From positions 1,014,432 to 1,043,905 of the forward strand of contig MNCI01022307.1 of assembly GCA_015680685.1 (NCBI GenBank): a stretch of 29,474 nucleotides of DNA, written 5' to 3'. The notes below the pieces were generated by a model. That model was given only the letters and a program-made list of their open reading frames with translations, was not told the origin of the DNA and did not search any database. Position 1 is the stretch's first letter, and every line of letters begins with the position of its first letter. Made by a program: the position numbers and the translations under genes. The DNA comes from Gnetum montanum. Its lineage: Eukaryota; Streptophyta; Gnetopsida; Gnetales; Gnetaceae. This document shows, one piece after another, positions 20,191 to 29,474 of this stretch.

Positions 20191-22253
20191 TGAGCCCAAG
20201 CCAACCAACTCAACAGACACCTTGTCAGATGGAAAACCATGCTCAATCTTTCAAATCTCCTCATTCTAACTTAATCATGGGGGAGATGGCCATCCATACT
20301 AACAGTTTAAGTGGCTCCTTAGTCTTTCAACTTTTTTTTTTACACATATTTGGTTTTACAACTTTTTGTTTTCATATTTTTTATTTTACATCTTTTTTTT
20401 TCAGGTTATTGATCTTTTCTAAGTTTTTATTTATACCATCATTAGTATTTAATATTTCTTGAACATTATTTTACTTTCTTTTATATTTTCTTATGTTTGA
20501 TGTAATTCTCTACTCTTTTTGCTAATAAGGTGCTAAGTACCATGGTAATGTGCTACTCAATGGTGGTATGTATCATTTGTGATTTGATTATTGTTACTGA
20601 CAACTAGGACATGGTTTCCTTTCATGTAATAGACAGTGAGTCCACATCATCCATCCATCCACACACTCTATGCTTTTCCTTATTTTGGAAATGTGTAGTC
20701 CCTTTTTCATTAATACAACCCTAATAAATTTGTAATTTTTGTAGTTTTTAGAATTAGGAAGAAATCAAAGGTTTGCATAGGGTGTGGCTTCAAAGGGATG
20801 CAATAATCTTCGTGCTTTTCCATTTTCCTATGTGTGGGGGTGTTCTTGTGAACTTCTCACCATTCTATGTCATTTCACAATCAGAAGTCGAATAAGTCAT
20901 TGCATGGTGTGGTCCTCGTCAAAAAAAAAAGATGAGGATTCAAAGCACACCCCTTGGACAAAATAAATGTGAAAACACATGGGTCTTTGCATGTTGTGGT
21001 TCCCATTCAATAAATAAAGAAATAAATGTGGGAATTCAAAGCACACCCCTTAGACCAAATAAAAGGGCTACAAGCACTGGTTATGGGACTTATCTTGTCT
21101 CCTCTAACTAAGGCCTTTTCTCACTTCCTACTTGTTCTCTAATTTGGAATGGTGGTTGTTTTATGGGAGCATTCTTAGGGAATGGACTGGTCATAGAATG
21201 TCAATGCAAAGTCACTAAAAGTGGTTGGTTTTGGTCTAAACTAAGGATGGATCCTACCAAGTCATTTAATCACAAACTCCACAAGGAACTTCATGTGACC
21301 ATAATTAGGAACTCCACTCCATTCTCTTTCTCATCCATATATGCTTTTCATGCCTCACCTCACTGCCAGTTTCATGTTTTGATTCGATGTTCTAGTTTGA
21401 TGTGTTGGGATTCTTAGTTAGTTACTTCTAGTTTTTGTACTTAACCTTTTGTAACCATTAATCATCCATGGAGCACATAGACTTCTTGGTTTGAAGTTAT
21501 GCAAGGGCATAAAAGGCCTATGCCTACTTTGGGAAGGACCCACTTACATATCCTTTGGTTTGGTCAAGTTAAGTTCTTTACCCTTAGACATTTTTACAAT
21601 TGAATTCTTTTTATTTACCCCATCAATGCCATCTAATTGTGCAAATCTTCATAATTGATTTTAGTGAATTCCTTCTTTTTATTATTGTGAATTTCTATAC
21701 CCTATTTTTAGTATTCTTTGTGTTAAACTTTTTCTAAATTTTATGGATCACTCATCTTACTTAACCCATTTGTCAGTCTTTTCACTAACATTATCAAGTA
21801 ATCAATCTACCACAATCACAACTTCGCTAGATAAAATCACTAACAAGACAAGGTTGTCAACTGCTATGTGCTACACTTTATATACTAATTCTTGATTTTG
21901 TTGTGATTATAGTTGGGAGTATGGACTAGAAGCATGACTTTCTTCACCAAGGATGATGCAACAATATCACTCATGGGAGATTGTTCATGACCTCTAGATC
22001 TCTTCTACCTGTTTCTCACTCTTTTGTTGCCAAAAGGGGTTGGATGTCCATTGGATCCAAGGGTGTTCTTTCCTGTTGTCATGAGCACCCAACCTTGTAC
22101 ACAATTGTAGTGATGTATGCTTGAGCACATCTGCATTTTTCTATTTCCACTGTGTCACTCTACATGTCAGTCAAACATTCCATACATCCTAATATATTTT
22201 GTAAGGGACTTGTTCCTCTTCCTCTATACTCGAGGACAAGTTTTCATTCAATC
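20191..22253. other. Noncoding 3' region of the Athila-like element
   Basis: Two kilobases between integrase and the 3' LTR, where Athila elements may carry an env-like ORF; none is recognisable here. It begins with a T-rich stretch (20330-20415) and contains the tandem stem-loops at 20901-21060. The rest is unassigned. Confidence 0.6.
20901..21060. repeat. Two tandem stem-loop units
   Basis: Unit 1 has GGTGTG (20906-20911) and TCCTCGTC (20913-20920), an A10 loop, GATGAGGA (20931-20938), then CACACC (20946-20951). Unit 2 has GTTGTG (20993-20998) and TTCCCA (21000-21005), an AT-rich loop, TGGGAA (21029-21034), then CACACC (21042-21047). The flanks match (ttgcatg before, ttcaaagcacacccctt after), but the inner stems differ in sequence while both still pair. 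Confidence 0.6.
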
Positions 22254-22262
22254 ATGAGGGTA
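22254..22262 (+). promoter_or_regulatory. Degraded polypurine tract before the 3' LTR
   Basis: The short tract atgagggta immediately precedes the LTR. It is weak compared with a normal gypsy purine tract and is identified mainly by position. Confidence 0.45.
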
Positions 22263-23109
22263 TGATGAATCATATTTTGCTTAAGCTCAAATATCAGAGA
22301 AGCTGCGATATTAAGTACATGATATCGAGTATGTGATATTGTAATCCAAGATGTGATATCGGGCATCTGATATAGTGGGGTACTCCTAGGGCTATAAATA
22401 TAGCCTTTAGGCACACGATTTGGGAATAGTTTTTGGAAGTCAAGTAGCAAAATTCTTATAGTTTTTTCATTTGAGAGTTAGAATATTTTCTAAGTGCCCA
22501 GAGTAGGAGGTCTAAGTGTGAATGCTTGAACACAACATTGTGTTGGTAATAAATATGAGCTCTTTGATTCATCCTTACAACACTTGAGACTTTCTTTCTT
22601 TATGCATTTAACATTGTGATTTCATGTAGTTCACATTTAACATTATTCATTCAACAATTAATTTTTGATTAATTAAGCAATTAATTAAAATACACAAGCA
22701 TGACCCCTTCAAACATACATGTGACACTTGGTAGCTCAGAAATAGTTAGTGTTTGACAACCTAACAGTGTTTACACAAAGTTCAAGATGTGTTTAGGAAG
22801 TGGGGATGGTTACTTGTGTTAAGTTAGATTAGACAGTAGTTCACTTAGCATTTAATTACTCTCACTTTCATTATTGTTTTAGGTGATCAAATTGATAAAA
22901 CATAAAATGATAAAAATCTTATGCCTTAGTCATACTTAACCATACACTTGCATTTTACAAGTGGTATTGGGAAGACAATGAACATACAACATGAACTCCC
23001 CATTTAGCTCTAGCATACTTGGTAATTAAAGTCTATCTAATTTGACCAAATCGCACGTGAACGCATGTGATTCATATGGTTGGGCATAGGGGTACCTCGT
23101 TGCTCATCA
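22263..23109 (+). repeat. 3' LTR of the Athila-like element
   Basis: Partner of 13092-13925. It starts TGATGAATC and ends CTCATCA. U3 has five ATATCG-type units (22291-22378) against four in the 5' LTR. TATA box TATAAATA at 22393-22400 sits in GGCTATA-AA-TATAGCC, an inverted repeat with 7-bp arms. It retains tcgcacgtgaacgc (23051 onward), with a CACGTG G-box core also present in the LTR at 1-515 and decayed to CATGTG in the 5' LTR. Confidence 0.92.
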
Positions 23110-23114
23110 AAAAG
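23110..23114. repeat. Target-site duplication AAAAG (right copy)
   Basis: Exact match to 13087-13091, directly after the terminal CA of the 3' LTR. Confidence 0.82.
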
Positions 23115-23898
23115 AATTATAAAGTATCCAACAATATATGTTTATTTTCCTCTTTCTACAATACTTCAAAAGCATTTTGAAGTAGATCAAACCTCTAAGG
23201 ATCACCTCTTTTATCAAGGTGTATAAGGAGTTGTAACATCTTAGAGTTACTTTTTATCCATGTAATGAAAGTATTATGAGGTAATTACAATACATGGAAA
23301 TCATAAGTCTATTGAGTCTAGAACATACCTCTTATATTTCATAGTCCTTTCTATCTTGAAGATCTTGACAAATCTCAAGGTCCACAAGTAGAGTAACATG
23401 GTGCTATTATGAAGGCAACCTAGTACTCTTTGATTCTAGGGTCATCTAGAAAGGAGATAGGTTTTTATATAGAAGAAGATGACTAACACTCTAATTTATA
23501 CTTTGAAGCTGAATAGCTAGCAAAGATGGACACCTACACTAGTGTGGTCCCATTTGATCTACTTAGGAGTGGGACGTAAAATAGTATTAATAAACTAGGT
23601 TGCTTGTATTATGTAATCATCATTACAACATCTAAAACAATTGCTTAAAGTAGAAGCTATTGTGCATCAAGTGCTCATTTCTAGTATCCTCATTTATGAG
23701 GATGTGAATAACTTATATTAAGACCTTCTATATGAATATATATTCCTCATTATCATGATTAAATTTCATTTTAATTCTTTTAGCCACAACAATAATAAGA
23801 TGAATGGCATAAAGATTATGAATGTCTAGAATCTTATAAAGGTAGGAATAAACATTTCCAATGTGGCATCCTAGAAAACCTTATGGTCATAAAACAAT
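23115..23898. other. Gap: no feature recognised
   Basis: AT-rich sequence between the Athila-like element and the tRNA-like segment. I found no coding remnant, LTR or repeat I could support. Confidence 0.4.
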
Positions 23899-23969
23899 GA
23901 TGTATTGGTCTAGTGATATGACACTTGATTTAAAAGTTCCTATTCATGGGTTTGATTTTAGTAGATAAT
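23899..23969 (+). repeat. tRNA-Pro-like Pol III head: SINE or tRNA relic
   Basis: gatgtatTGGTCTAGTGATATG (from 23899) closely follows the 5' part of plant tRNA-Pro (acceptor arm, then TGGTCTAGTGGTATG). The A-box lies at about 23906-23917. A B-box-like GGTTTGATTTT (23949-23959) starts 43 bases later, the distance found in tRNA genes. It differs from GGTTCGATTCC by C-to-T changes only. The anticodon arm and acceptor pairing are not preserved, so it is not a working tRNA gene. A tRNA-derived SINE is the better reading, but its tail and target duplication were not found. Confidence 0.45.
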
Positions 23970-24019
23970 GCTGAGTCATAAATCTTGGGGTATATCTATA
24001 TTATAATTATTTTGGGATC

Positions 24020-24956
24020 TAACACCACAACCCATCTGTCGCCCCTCCTCCCTCCCTGCCCTCTTTGAAAACCTTGGCTTGATGTCTCCTCCACCTCCAT
24101 GGGTTACACATCTTTACCCTTGGCTACCTTATGAAGTGGACATTCCCATTGCTTTTATTTCCATTATCTACATTTGAAGCACTAGATTTTTTATGAGATG
24201 CTACCATGATCCTTGCCTTCCTTACCTTGGTCCTTCTTGGGTTTGTCCTTCTCATCACCTCTTTTTTGTCTTCTTATCATGGCTGCCATCCTTGTCTTTA
24301 GATTTGAACTTGGATCCCTTTCTAGATTTAGATCCCTTCTCTTTTCCCTTGGAATTCTTTTTGCTACCATTTCAAAATCCACTTAATTTCTTTTCAACCT
24401 TGAGTGCCAAATCGTAAGCCTCATTAAGAGTTTGTGACTCATAAAAAGAAAACTAAAATTCTACTGATACGTCATTTTGAGACCTCCTAAAAAGATTGAA
24501 GCCTATTCATACTCCTCCCAATTTACCTTAGCTTGATGAAAATAGATTACAAAATTTGATGTAGAATTCTTTGACATTCTTGTCACCTTGCCTTAGAAAT
24601 TTCTAATGGCCTCATTAGAGACAAGAGACAAGGATGTCTTTTCATCAAATCTCTTGTCTCTAATGAGGCTATTTAAATTTTCTTTTCAACCTATATTTCA
24701 TCAAAGGTCAATCTCTAATGGGTTAACCATTTTTTCTTTCATAACCTTAGGCCTCCTTTTCCTACAAATTAGAAGTCATATCTTATAATCTAGATTTAAC
24801 AATAGGTACCCTCAAGCTATTTGGTACCTCTTCTAACTCAAAGTGCTTCTTAGGTGCCTTCAACCAACTTGAAAAAGCATTGGTTCCATCTACACCATTG
24901 AAAGTCTTCAACTCCACGTATGAAAGTCTAGTAGCATTTCTAAATGCTCTAGCAAG
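24020..24956 (-). pseudogene. gag: Gypsy-type gag pseudogene, 3' part (split by a solo LTR)
   Basis: Minus-strand remnants of a gag. Just beyond the solo LTR it reads RNATRLSYVELKTFNGVDG, then FSSWLKAPKKHFELEEVP, resembling the start of a gypsy gag domain (FNG...W...AE..FE...VP). Further on come LRQGDKNVKEFYIKFCNLF, matching the conserved LRQG.KSV.EY.. block, and a Lys/Ser-rich basic stretch (SKGKEKGSKSRKGSKFKSKD at about 24290-24350). A zinc knuckle remnant (about 24131-24173) reads CFKC...KQWECP with stops in the middle and no His. The frame changes several times. The 5' part lies at 28144-28500. Confidence 0.68.
24609..24669. repeat. Perfect 20-bp inverted repeat with 21-nt spacer
   Basis: GCCTCATTAGAGACAAGAGA (24609-24628) is the exact reverse complement of TCTCTTGTCTCTAATGAGGC (24650-24669). 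It lies inside the decayed gag and disrupts the reading there. A local template-switch (inverted duplication) fits best. Confidence 0.9.
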
Positions 24957-24961
24957 CCTTG
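24957..24961. repeat. Target-site duplication CCTTG (left copy)
   Basis: Immediately precedes TGTCACAACC and recurs exactly at 28139-28143. Confidence 0.85.
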
Positions 24962-25087
24962 TGTCACAACCTAGGAATTTGCAAGGTTCAATTATTTAAT
25001 TTAATGCATGTGATCAATCCTTTAATACCGTCAGATGAATTTCAATGAAATTGCTCTAATACTCTTGATTAAAACATGGGATTACAT

Positions 25088-25133
25088 TACTATCATTACT
25101 ATTATTATTATTGTTATTGTTGTTGTTACTAGT
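25088..25133. repeat. Degenerate ATT/GTT trinucleotide run
   Basis: actattactattattattattg followed by ttattgttgttgttac-type repeats within U3 of the solo LTR. It is a simple repeat with no coding role. Confidence 0.7.
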
Positions 25134-26022
25134 TTCTTACATGAGTGAATGCAATCCGCTTGGTAGAATCGTTTGTTAAAGTTTCATATCCTTTATTTAA
25201 CTATTGTTGGAACTCAGTCATAGACTTACTCTATAGTTTATGATTAAATGCTGAAATCCAATTACCCTAGGAAGTTTTTCTTTTATTAATTATCATGCCC
25301 TTACAAGTATTTGGCTATGCATATTTACTTCTTTATGCACATTTATGCTCTATTATGCACATCTAGTCATCTATCTTTTTATTTTCTTATTATTATTTAT
25401 TATATATATGTGTGTTTATATAATAGTTTGTTCATGGAGTAATTTTGGACCTTGAGTCTACCTAGACCATATCCCTTGTTACCTTTTAACATTAAACTAG
25501 GATTTAGAGTTCGTTTTTAATTATAGTTAAATACTATATAAATTACATTTGTTAAGGAAGTACCTTAGGATGATGTCTAACCCAATATCTAACCTTAACA
25601 ATGTGTCCAAAACATTCAAATACATAGATTTTGATCCTTGGTTCACTAGAATTGAAGTTATGGTTCTCGAGATATCACAATTTCAAGTTTGCTAAGATAT
25701 CATAAAAAAAAAAAATCGACATTTGAATTGGACAACCATGAAAAGTCACATTCAAATGAGATTTCAATGTACGATTTAGAAAAGCACTTGATAAGGATCC
25801 CTCAAGTTCAAATGAAATTTGATTTAGAGTCTCCATATGTGTTTTGAGTGATTATGGGTAAGGGCATTAAAGGACGAAGAAAAATTATGAATGGACTTAT
25901 AAAATTAATTTTGAAAAAGAAAAATTTAAATTGAAAAGTAAATATCAAGTTTTGTTTTTTTTAAAAAAAAAGGATCAAACACCATCACACACGTTCATGT
26001 ACAAATATAAAGCAAATCATAT

Positions 26023-26047
26023 ATGTTATATGTTTAACATATAACAT
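26023..26047. promoter_or_regulatory. Perfect 12-bp-arm palindrome upstream of the solo-LTR TATA box
   Basis: ATGTTATATGTT (26023-26034), a single T, then AACATATAACAT (26036-26047). It lies about 190 bp before the TATA box. A role as a protein-binding dyad is possible. AT-rich sequence makes chance palindromes commoner, but 12-bp perfect arms are still unusual. Confidence 0.5.
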
Positions 26048-28080
26048 GTTACAAGAAGTAACTTTTTATCACCGCCTTTGTCTTTTATGCATTCTCCTAT
26101 ACTACCTCACTTGCCGATGGTTTTTAGCCATCATTTTTCATGCAACCATTATTTTTTGAAAACGATTTCCTATCACGTTTTCTCATAAAGATGTTTTTTA
26201 GTCAATTCGAGCCTAGTTTTTTTTGTTTTTTCCCTTATAAATAAGCAATGGACCTAGTTTGAAGAAGGGTTTTGGATGTGACAAGTTAAGCAAGGCAAAA
26301 ACCAATTAAGAGCATTAAATGAAAAAGGAAGACGTAAGAAAATTCTAAAAGCCCTACCAACACAAGGAAGTTTTTTATATTTTCCATTTACTTGGTTGTC
26401 GTATATTGCTATGAATTTTTTCTCTCTCCTCTGTGCTTCCTTCTTTTTTGCTATTCTTCTACGATTTTAATTAATATGCTAAGATGTTGCTAGATTTTTG
26501 TAATTTTGGGCTTTTTCTTTTTAAAAAAATATTTTGATCTTGTTTACACTTTCTTTTGTCTTTTGGTAAGTTTTGGAAATTGCAGAAATTATGTTCAACT
26601 TACCCTTGAATATTTTATGAATATTTGGGGTTGCTCATGACATAAACATGATTTTTCAAAAATTTTAAGAAATTCGAGCTTTGGTGGATTTTTGGCCATT
26701 TTGGGCACCTTTTGGACTTTTGGAATAAAATAATAATATTTGCGTGACCCATATTGCTTAGTTGATAGTGAGAATTATGAATCTTTTCAATAACCCCATC
26801 TACATGCAATAGTGAAGTGTTTCATAGTTGGACCCATCCCACAAGAACAAGGGTAGTTGTATGAATTTCTTACACTAGATTTTGGTTTGTAAGTCCATGT
26901 GAGGCTATGGATTTAGCCGAGATCGTGGCACTAAGAAGTTGATTCTAGTGGTGTGTGGTGAGGCATGGTCAAGATCTATCCTTCCAATGATACATGTGCC
27001 TTAGCTATTGAGGATGTTAGTAGTGAGGCTATTGTTAAGACTCAACCATTAGTGACTTGTTTAGGGTCACAAGGCTAATCTGATGATAATAGTGAGGTTA
27101 TTCTAAGAGCTGTCAATGAATTCCTTTGGCAATGATGATAACCAAGACCTAGCCTTTAGAGATGCCTAATTAAAATATACATTTTCTTTGGATTTTGCTG
27201 GACAAATTTGTGTTATCTTGAACACTAAAGGATTTAATAATTAAAAACATATTTTTTTTTTCATTTCTTGGATTTTATTTAGATTTAAGGAAAATTTGTA
27301 ACATTTTTGGATCTTGCAACCTTTTTGCATATTTTATTAGAAGCCTTTACAAACCCATATCCTAAGACTTTTGGCCCATAACCTTTATGCTTCATGAAGA
27401 GGGAAATAAAATAACCTTTCTTATTTGGGGAGTTTTGACTCCTACATTTCGATGCAAAGATCCAAGAATAGATTAAAAAAAAGTGTTAAAAGAAGGACAT
27501 AGGACAAAAGCTAGACCAATTCTATACAAGATGGACCCTTCCATCTTGGGAAATAATTTTTGTACATTTTGTATTTTTGTAAAATATAAACCTTGTACAC
27601 TTTTGAGATACTTGAGCCATGTGCCTATTTTTATGAATAAATAAAAAGGTATGATATATATGAATTTTCCATCTATGCCATTAGGACCATGAGATTGCAA
27701 GGAACATTTGCGCTATATGTTCAATAAAATTTAAAATTATTCTTTTACTTAATATTTTATTATTTATTTTAATAAAATTAAAATGTAAATAACTTTATTT
27801 CTAGATGTTCAATTGATGCGAAACAAGTGTCATTGGGATTTTTATTTTGTATACTATTTTATGATATAATTGGTGGAATTTTTAGACATTTATCTTTTTG
27901 TGGTTGAACAAAACTTCAATTTTCTTTAAATAAATTTTATTTAATTATGTATGTGAGTAATATAAAAATTTGCTACACTATAATGCTTTATTGTGTATGC
28001 TCCTAGTTAATAATTTTTATCTATTATACCACTTCCTTTTAAATTAATAAATTAAGGTTAAATCCAAATCCTTAGGATTT

Positions 28081-28138
28081 TGTAACACCTTTATTAGTTA
28101 TTTATAGGTTCTTATAGATGATTAATAGGGGTGTTACA
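28081..28138. repeat. Inverted repeat at the 3' end of the solo LTR
   Basis: TGTAACACC (28081-28089) is the exact reverse complement of the terminal GGTGTTACA (28130-28138). The pairing extends to 14 of 16 positions with ATTA/TAAT inside. Confidence 0.75.
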
Positions 28139-28143
28139 CCTTG
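28139..28143. repeat. Target-site duplication CCTTG (right copy)
   Basis: Exact match to 24957-24961, directly after the terminal CA of the solo LTR. Confidence 0.85.
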
Positions 28144-28500
28144 CTTCATCCTCCTTGTCAAGCTGCCTAGAGAAGAAGTAGTTACCACCATCGAAGCCCT
28201 TAGAATTTTCATCTAAGGAATAGGATTTCCTCCCATTTGAATCCTTAGTTGATGGGTTTCTATACTCTCATAGCTGGATTGTCCTTCCTCATCATCCACT
28301 CCATCTCTATCTGGTTGTGAAACTTCTTTGTATGAACATGCATGCTCATCACTTTCTTGTATCTAAATATAGCTAGGACCAACATTTCTATCTACCTTTG
28401 TAGTAATTTCATCTAACAAAAACACCATCATCTAAAAGGTAGACTCCATGCTTTCCATGTCTCTATTCAAAGCCTTAACCTATTTTTTCTTCAGCATCAT
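28144..28500 (-). pseudogene. gag: Gypsy-type gag pseudogene, 5' part
   Basis: Minus-strand upstream half of the gag interrupted by the solo LTR. The first ATG (28500) is 41 bp past the primer site. A frame with three or four stops runs about 110 codons (e.g. VKALNRDMESMEST, MMVFLLDEITTKVDRN, SYKEVSQPDRDGVDDEEGQ), acidic and helix-rich like many gag N-termini. Near the insertion another frame (FSRQLDKEDEARLARAF across the junction) is the one that stays in phase with the half at 24020-24956 when one copy of the duplication is counted. That supports one original ORF with a frameshift. Confidence 0.6.
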
Positions 28501-28540
28501 TTGAAATGGACAAAAATTCTCAAAACAAGTACAAGTCCAA

Positions 28541-28556
28541 CTAAGCTCTAATACTA
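28541..28556 (-). promoter_or_regulatory. Primer-binding site, initiator-Met tRNA type, decayed
   Basis: The minus strand reads TAGTATTAGAGCTTAG, differing from the tRNA-iMet complement TGGTATCAGAGC by one G-to-A and one C-to-T change. It lies between the gag start and the LTR, as expected for a minus-strand element. Confidence 0.65.
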
Positions 28557-28557
28557 A

Positions 28558-29474
28558 TAACGCAGGAGTTGGTTTACTCCAATATTAAAATCGCCTTCCA
28601 ATACTAAATCTAGATATTATGAAAAGATAATTTATTTGCTAGAAAATAATAAAACTAGCTATCTAATACAATAGGATTCCACAATTCACAAAACATCTAA
28701 ACCTCTCTAATCACTCAAATGATGTTGAAAAGCATGAGGCTCTACAACCACAAAATGGTTTTTCTTAATGCAAGATAAAACTGATAGAAAGATTCTCTTA
28801 CAAATTGGGACTAAAATTTAAATCACAGAAGTGAACAAAAGACAAGAATACATAGACTAATCTACACACATTAATCCTAGAGCTACAATCACACCTACAC
28901 TCACTCGATGTGCTCTATCACACTCTTTCCAAGCTCTCCTCAACTCAAGAGCTCTCATCAAAACTTCTCCTTCATACTCTTTGTCCATGTATAAGCATGA
29001 AACATCAACATATTTATTAAGAAAACAAGATAACTAGCTTATATATATATATAAATTGGCCTAAATGATTTAAAAAACCTTATGTTAACCAAGCCCGACT
29101 ACTGGACAAGGTAACAAGATAACTAAAAATGAAATCACTCATCCCTCCTCTGTTTCTCTACCACTTACCCAATTTAGNTCTCCAATTGAGCAAAACAAAC
29201 TTCCTGTGCAATTCTACTTTAAAGATGTTTAGCATCTGAAATCTTTTTGTATCTTTGCACATAGAAAAGAGGATGAATCTTTAAAGAATCAATGGTCTTT
29301 AACTCTAGATAATGCAATAAACATTAGACCTGTAAGTTCTCTTGTGTAGTGGTTTCGCGGGCTATGAGTAAAATTTAATTTTTTTATTTATTTTTTAAGT
29401 TATCATCACTATTTGCATTCCAAATAATATATACTGGTAAACATAAATTGGTTAAAATAAAAGTTTATATATTT
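28558..29474 (-). mobile_element. Partial 5' LTR of the third (minus-strand) element
   Basis: By position this is the LTR adjoining the primer site, running off the right edge. Its inner end reads TAACGCAGG on the plus strand, where TG is expected, consistent with another transition. A minus-strand TATA run (complement of 29039-29055) could start transcription toward the gag. There is one ambiguous base (n) at 29177. No second copy lies in the window, so the LTR identity is not proven by repetition. Confidence 0.5.

Larger units (their letters stand above)
13092..23109 (+). mobile_element. Athila-like Ty3/gypsy LTR retrotransposon, full length, inactivated
   Basis: A 10.0-kb element with LTRs of about 834 and 847 bp, a primer site of tRNA-Asp type, gag, protease, reverse transcriptase, RNase H and integrase in the gypsy order, then a 2-kb noncoding 3' region. 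Athila affinity is inferred from the tRNA-Asp primer, the block with LNWQKSHLMVQEGIVLGH, SFLGHTGYYQHFIK, the integrase ACDHCQRDG and NGQAEVTN regions, and the lack of a chromodomain. No env-like ORF is visible. All coding parts carry many stops and several frameshifts, and catalytic residues are lost, so it cannot move by itself. LTR divergence is roughly one base in ten by eye in alignable parts, mostly transitions, so it is old. Confidence 0.92.
24962..28138 (+). mobile_element. Solo LTR of about 3.18 kb
   Basis: Bounded by TGTCACAACC and GGGTGTTACA and flanked by the 5-bp duplication CCTTG, it interrupts a gag coding region. No internal repeat of its ends, no coding remnant and no primer site are seen, so one large LTR left by LTR-LTR recombination is the best reading. 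A TATA box TATAAATA (26236-26243) on the plus strand supports plus orientation, with U3 of about 1.27 kb. aataaataaaaagg at about 27636 could serve in polyadenylation. The size and TGTAACACCC-like termini recall large-LTR gypsy elements such as the Del/Tekay group, which is inference only. Confidence 0.75.

Noticed and set aside
20191-22253. Env-like ORF of an Athila element
   Set aside because: The position is right, but there is no long frame, signal peptide or membrane segment I can support.
23899-23969. Functional tRNA-Pro gene
   Set aside because: Acceptor and anticodon stems do not pair properly and the B-box is degraded.
24193-24417. Plus-strand 74-codon Leu/Pro/Phe-rich frame
   Set aside because: It is the complement of the Lys/Ser-rich basic gag segment and lacks any recognisable feature.

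Overview
The window looks like intergenic, repeat-filled nuclear DNA of a large seed-plant genome. A gymnosperm is my best guess, but the sequence does not prove it. It is AT-rich, has no intact gene, and its longest open frames are only 60-176 codons. Every protein I can recognise is a broken LTR-retrotransposon protein. Stops sit mostly where Gln, Trp or Arg is expected (CAA to TAA, TGG to TAG/TGA, CGA to TGA), and catalytic Asp/Glu have become Asn/Lys. That is the mark of long C-to-T decay of methylated DNA on both strands.

Layout. 1-515: 3' part of an LTR of the same family as the large gypsy element further right. 516-2379: unidentified, with weak protein-like texture on the minus strand. 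2380-2770 and 8964-9070: one degenerate tandem repeat split by a Ty1/copia element. 2771-8958 (minus): that copia element, with two 1.25-kb LTRs, a 5-bp target duplication (CACTT), an initiator-Met primer site, a Sirevirus-like gag pseudogene and several polypurine tracts, but no visible pol. 9170-10075 (plus): a decayed Ty3/gypsy integrase. 10505-11400: degenerate pyrimidine-rich repeats of about 290 bp. 11758-11839: five adjoining heat-shock-element pentamers followed by a TATA box.

13092-23109 (plus): a complete but dead Athila-like Ty3/gypsy element of about 10 kb, with target duplication AAAAG, a tRNA-Asp-type primer site, gag, protease, reverse transcriptase, RNase H and integrase, then a 2-kb noncoding 3' region. 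23899-23969: a tRNA-Pro-like Pol III head, either a SINE or a tRNA relic. 24020-28500 (minus): gag of a third element, split by a 3.18-kb solo LTR (24962-28138, target duplication CCTTG). 28541-29474: primer site and partial LTR of that third element.

These genes do not form a pathway; the window is a record of nested insertions. Boundaries resting on matching target duplications plus TG/CA ends are firm. Lineage names rest on remembered family motifs and were not searched. I found no convincing new functional system. The most unusual items are the gag-only Sirevirus-like element with its palindrome-dense LTRs, the heat-shock-type promoter, two tandem stem-loops with different stem sequences, and a perfect 20-bp inverted repeat inside an old gag.
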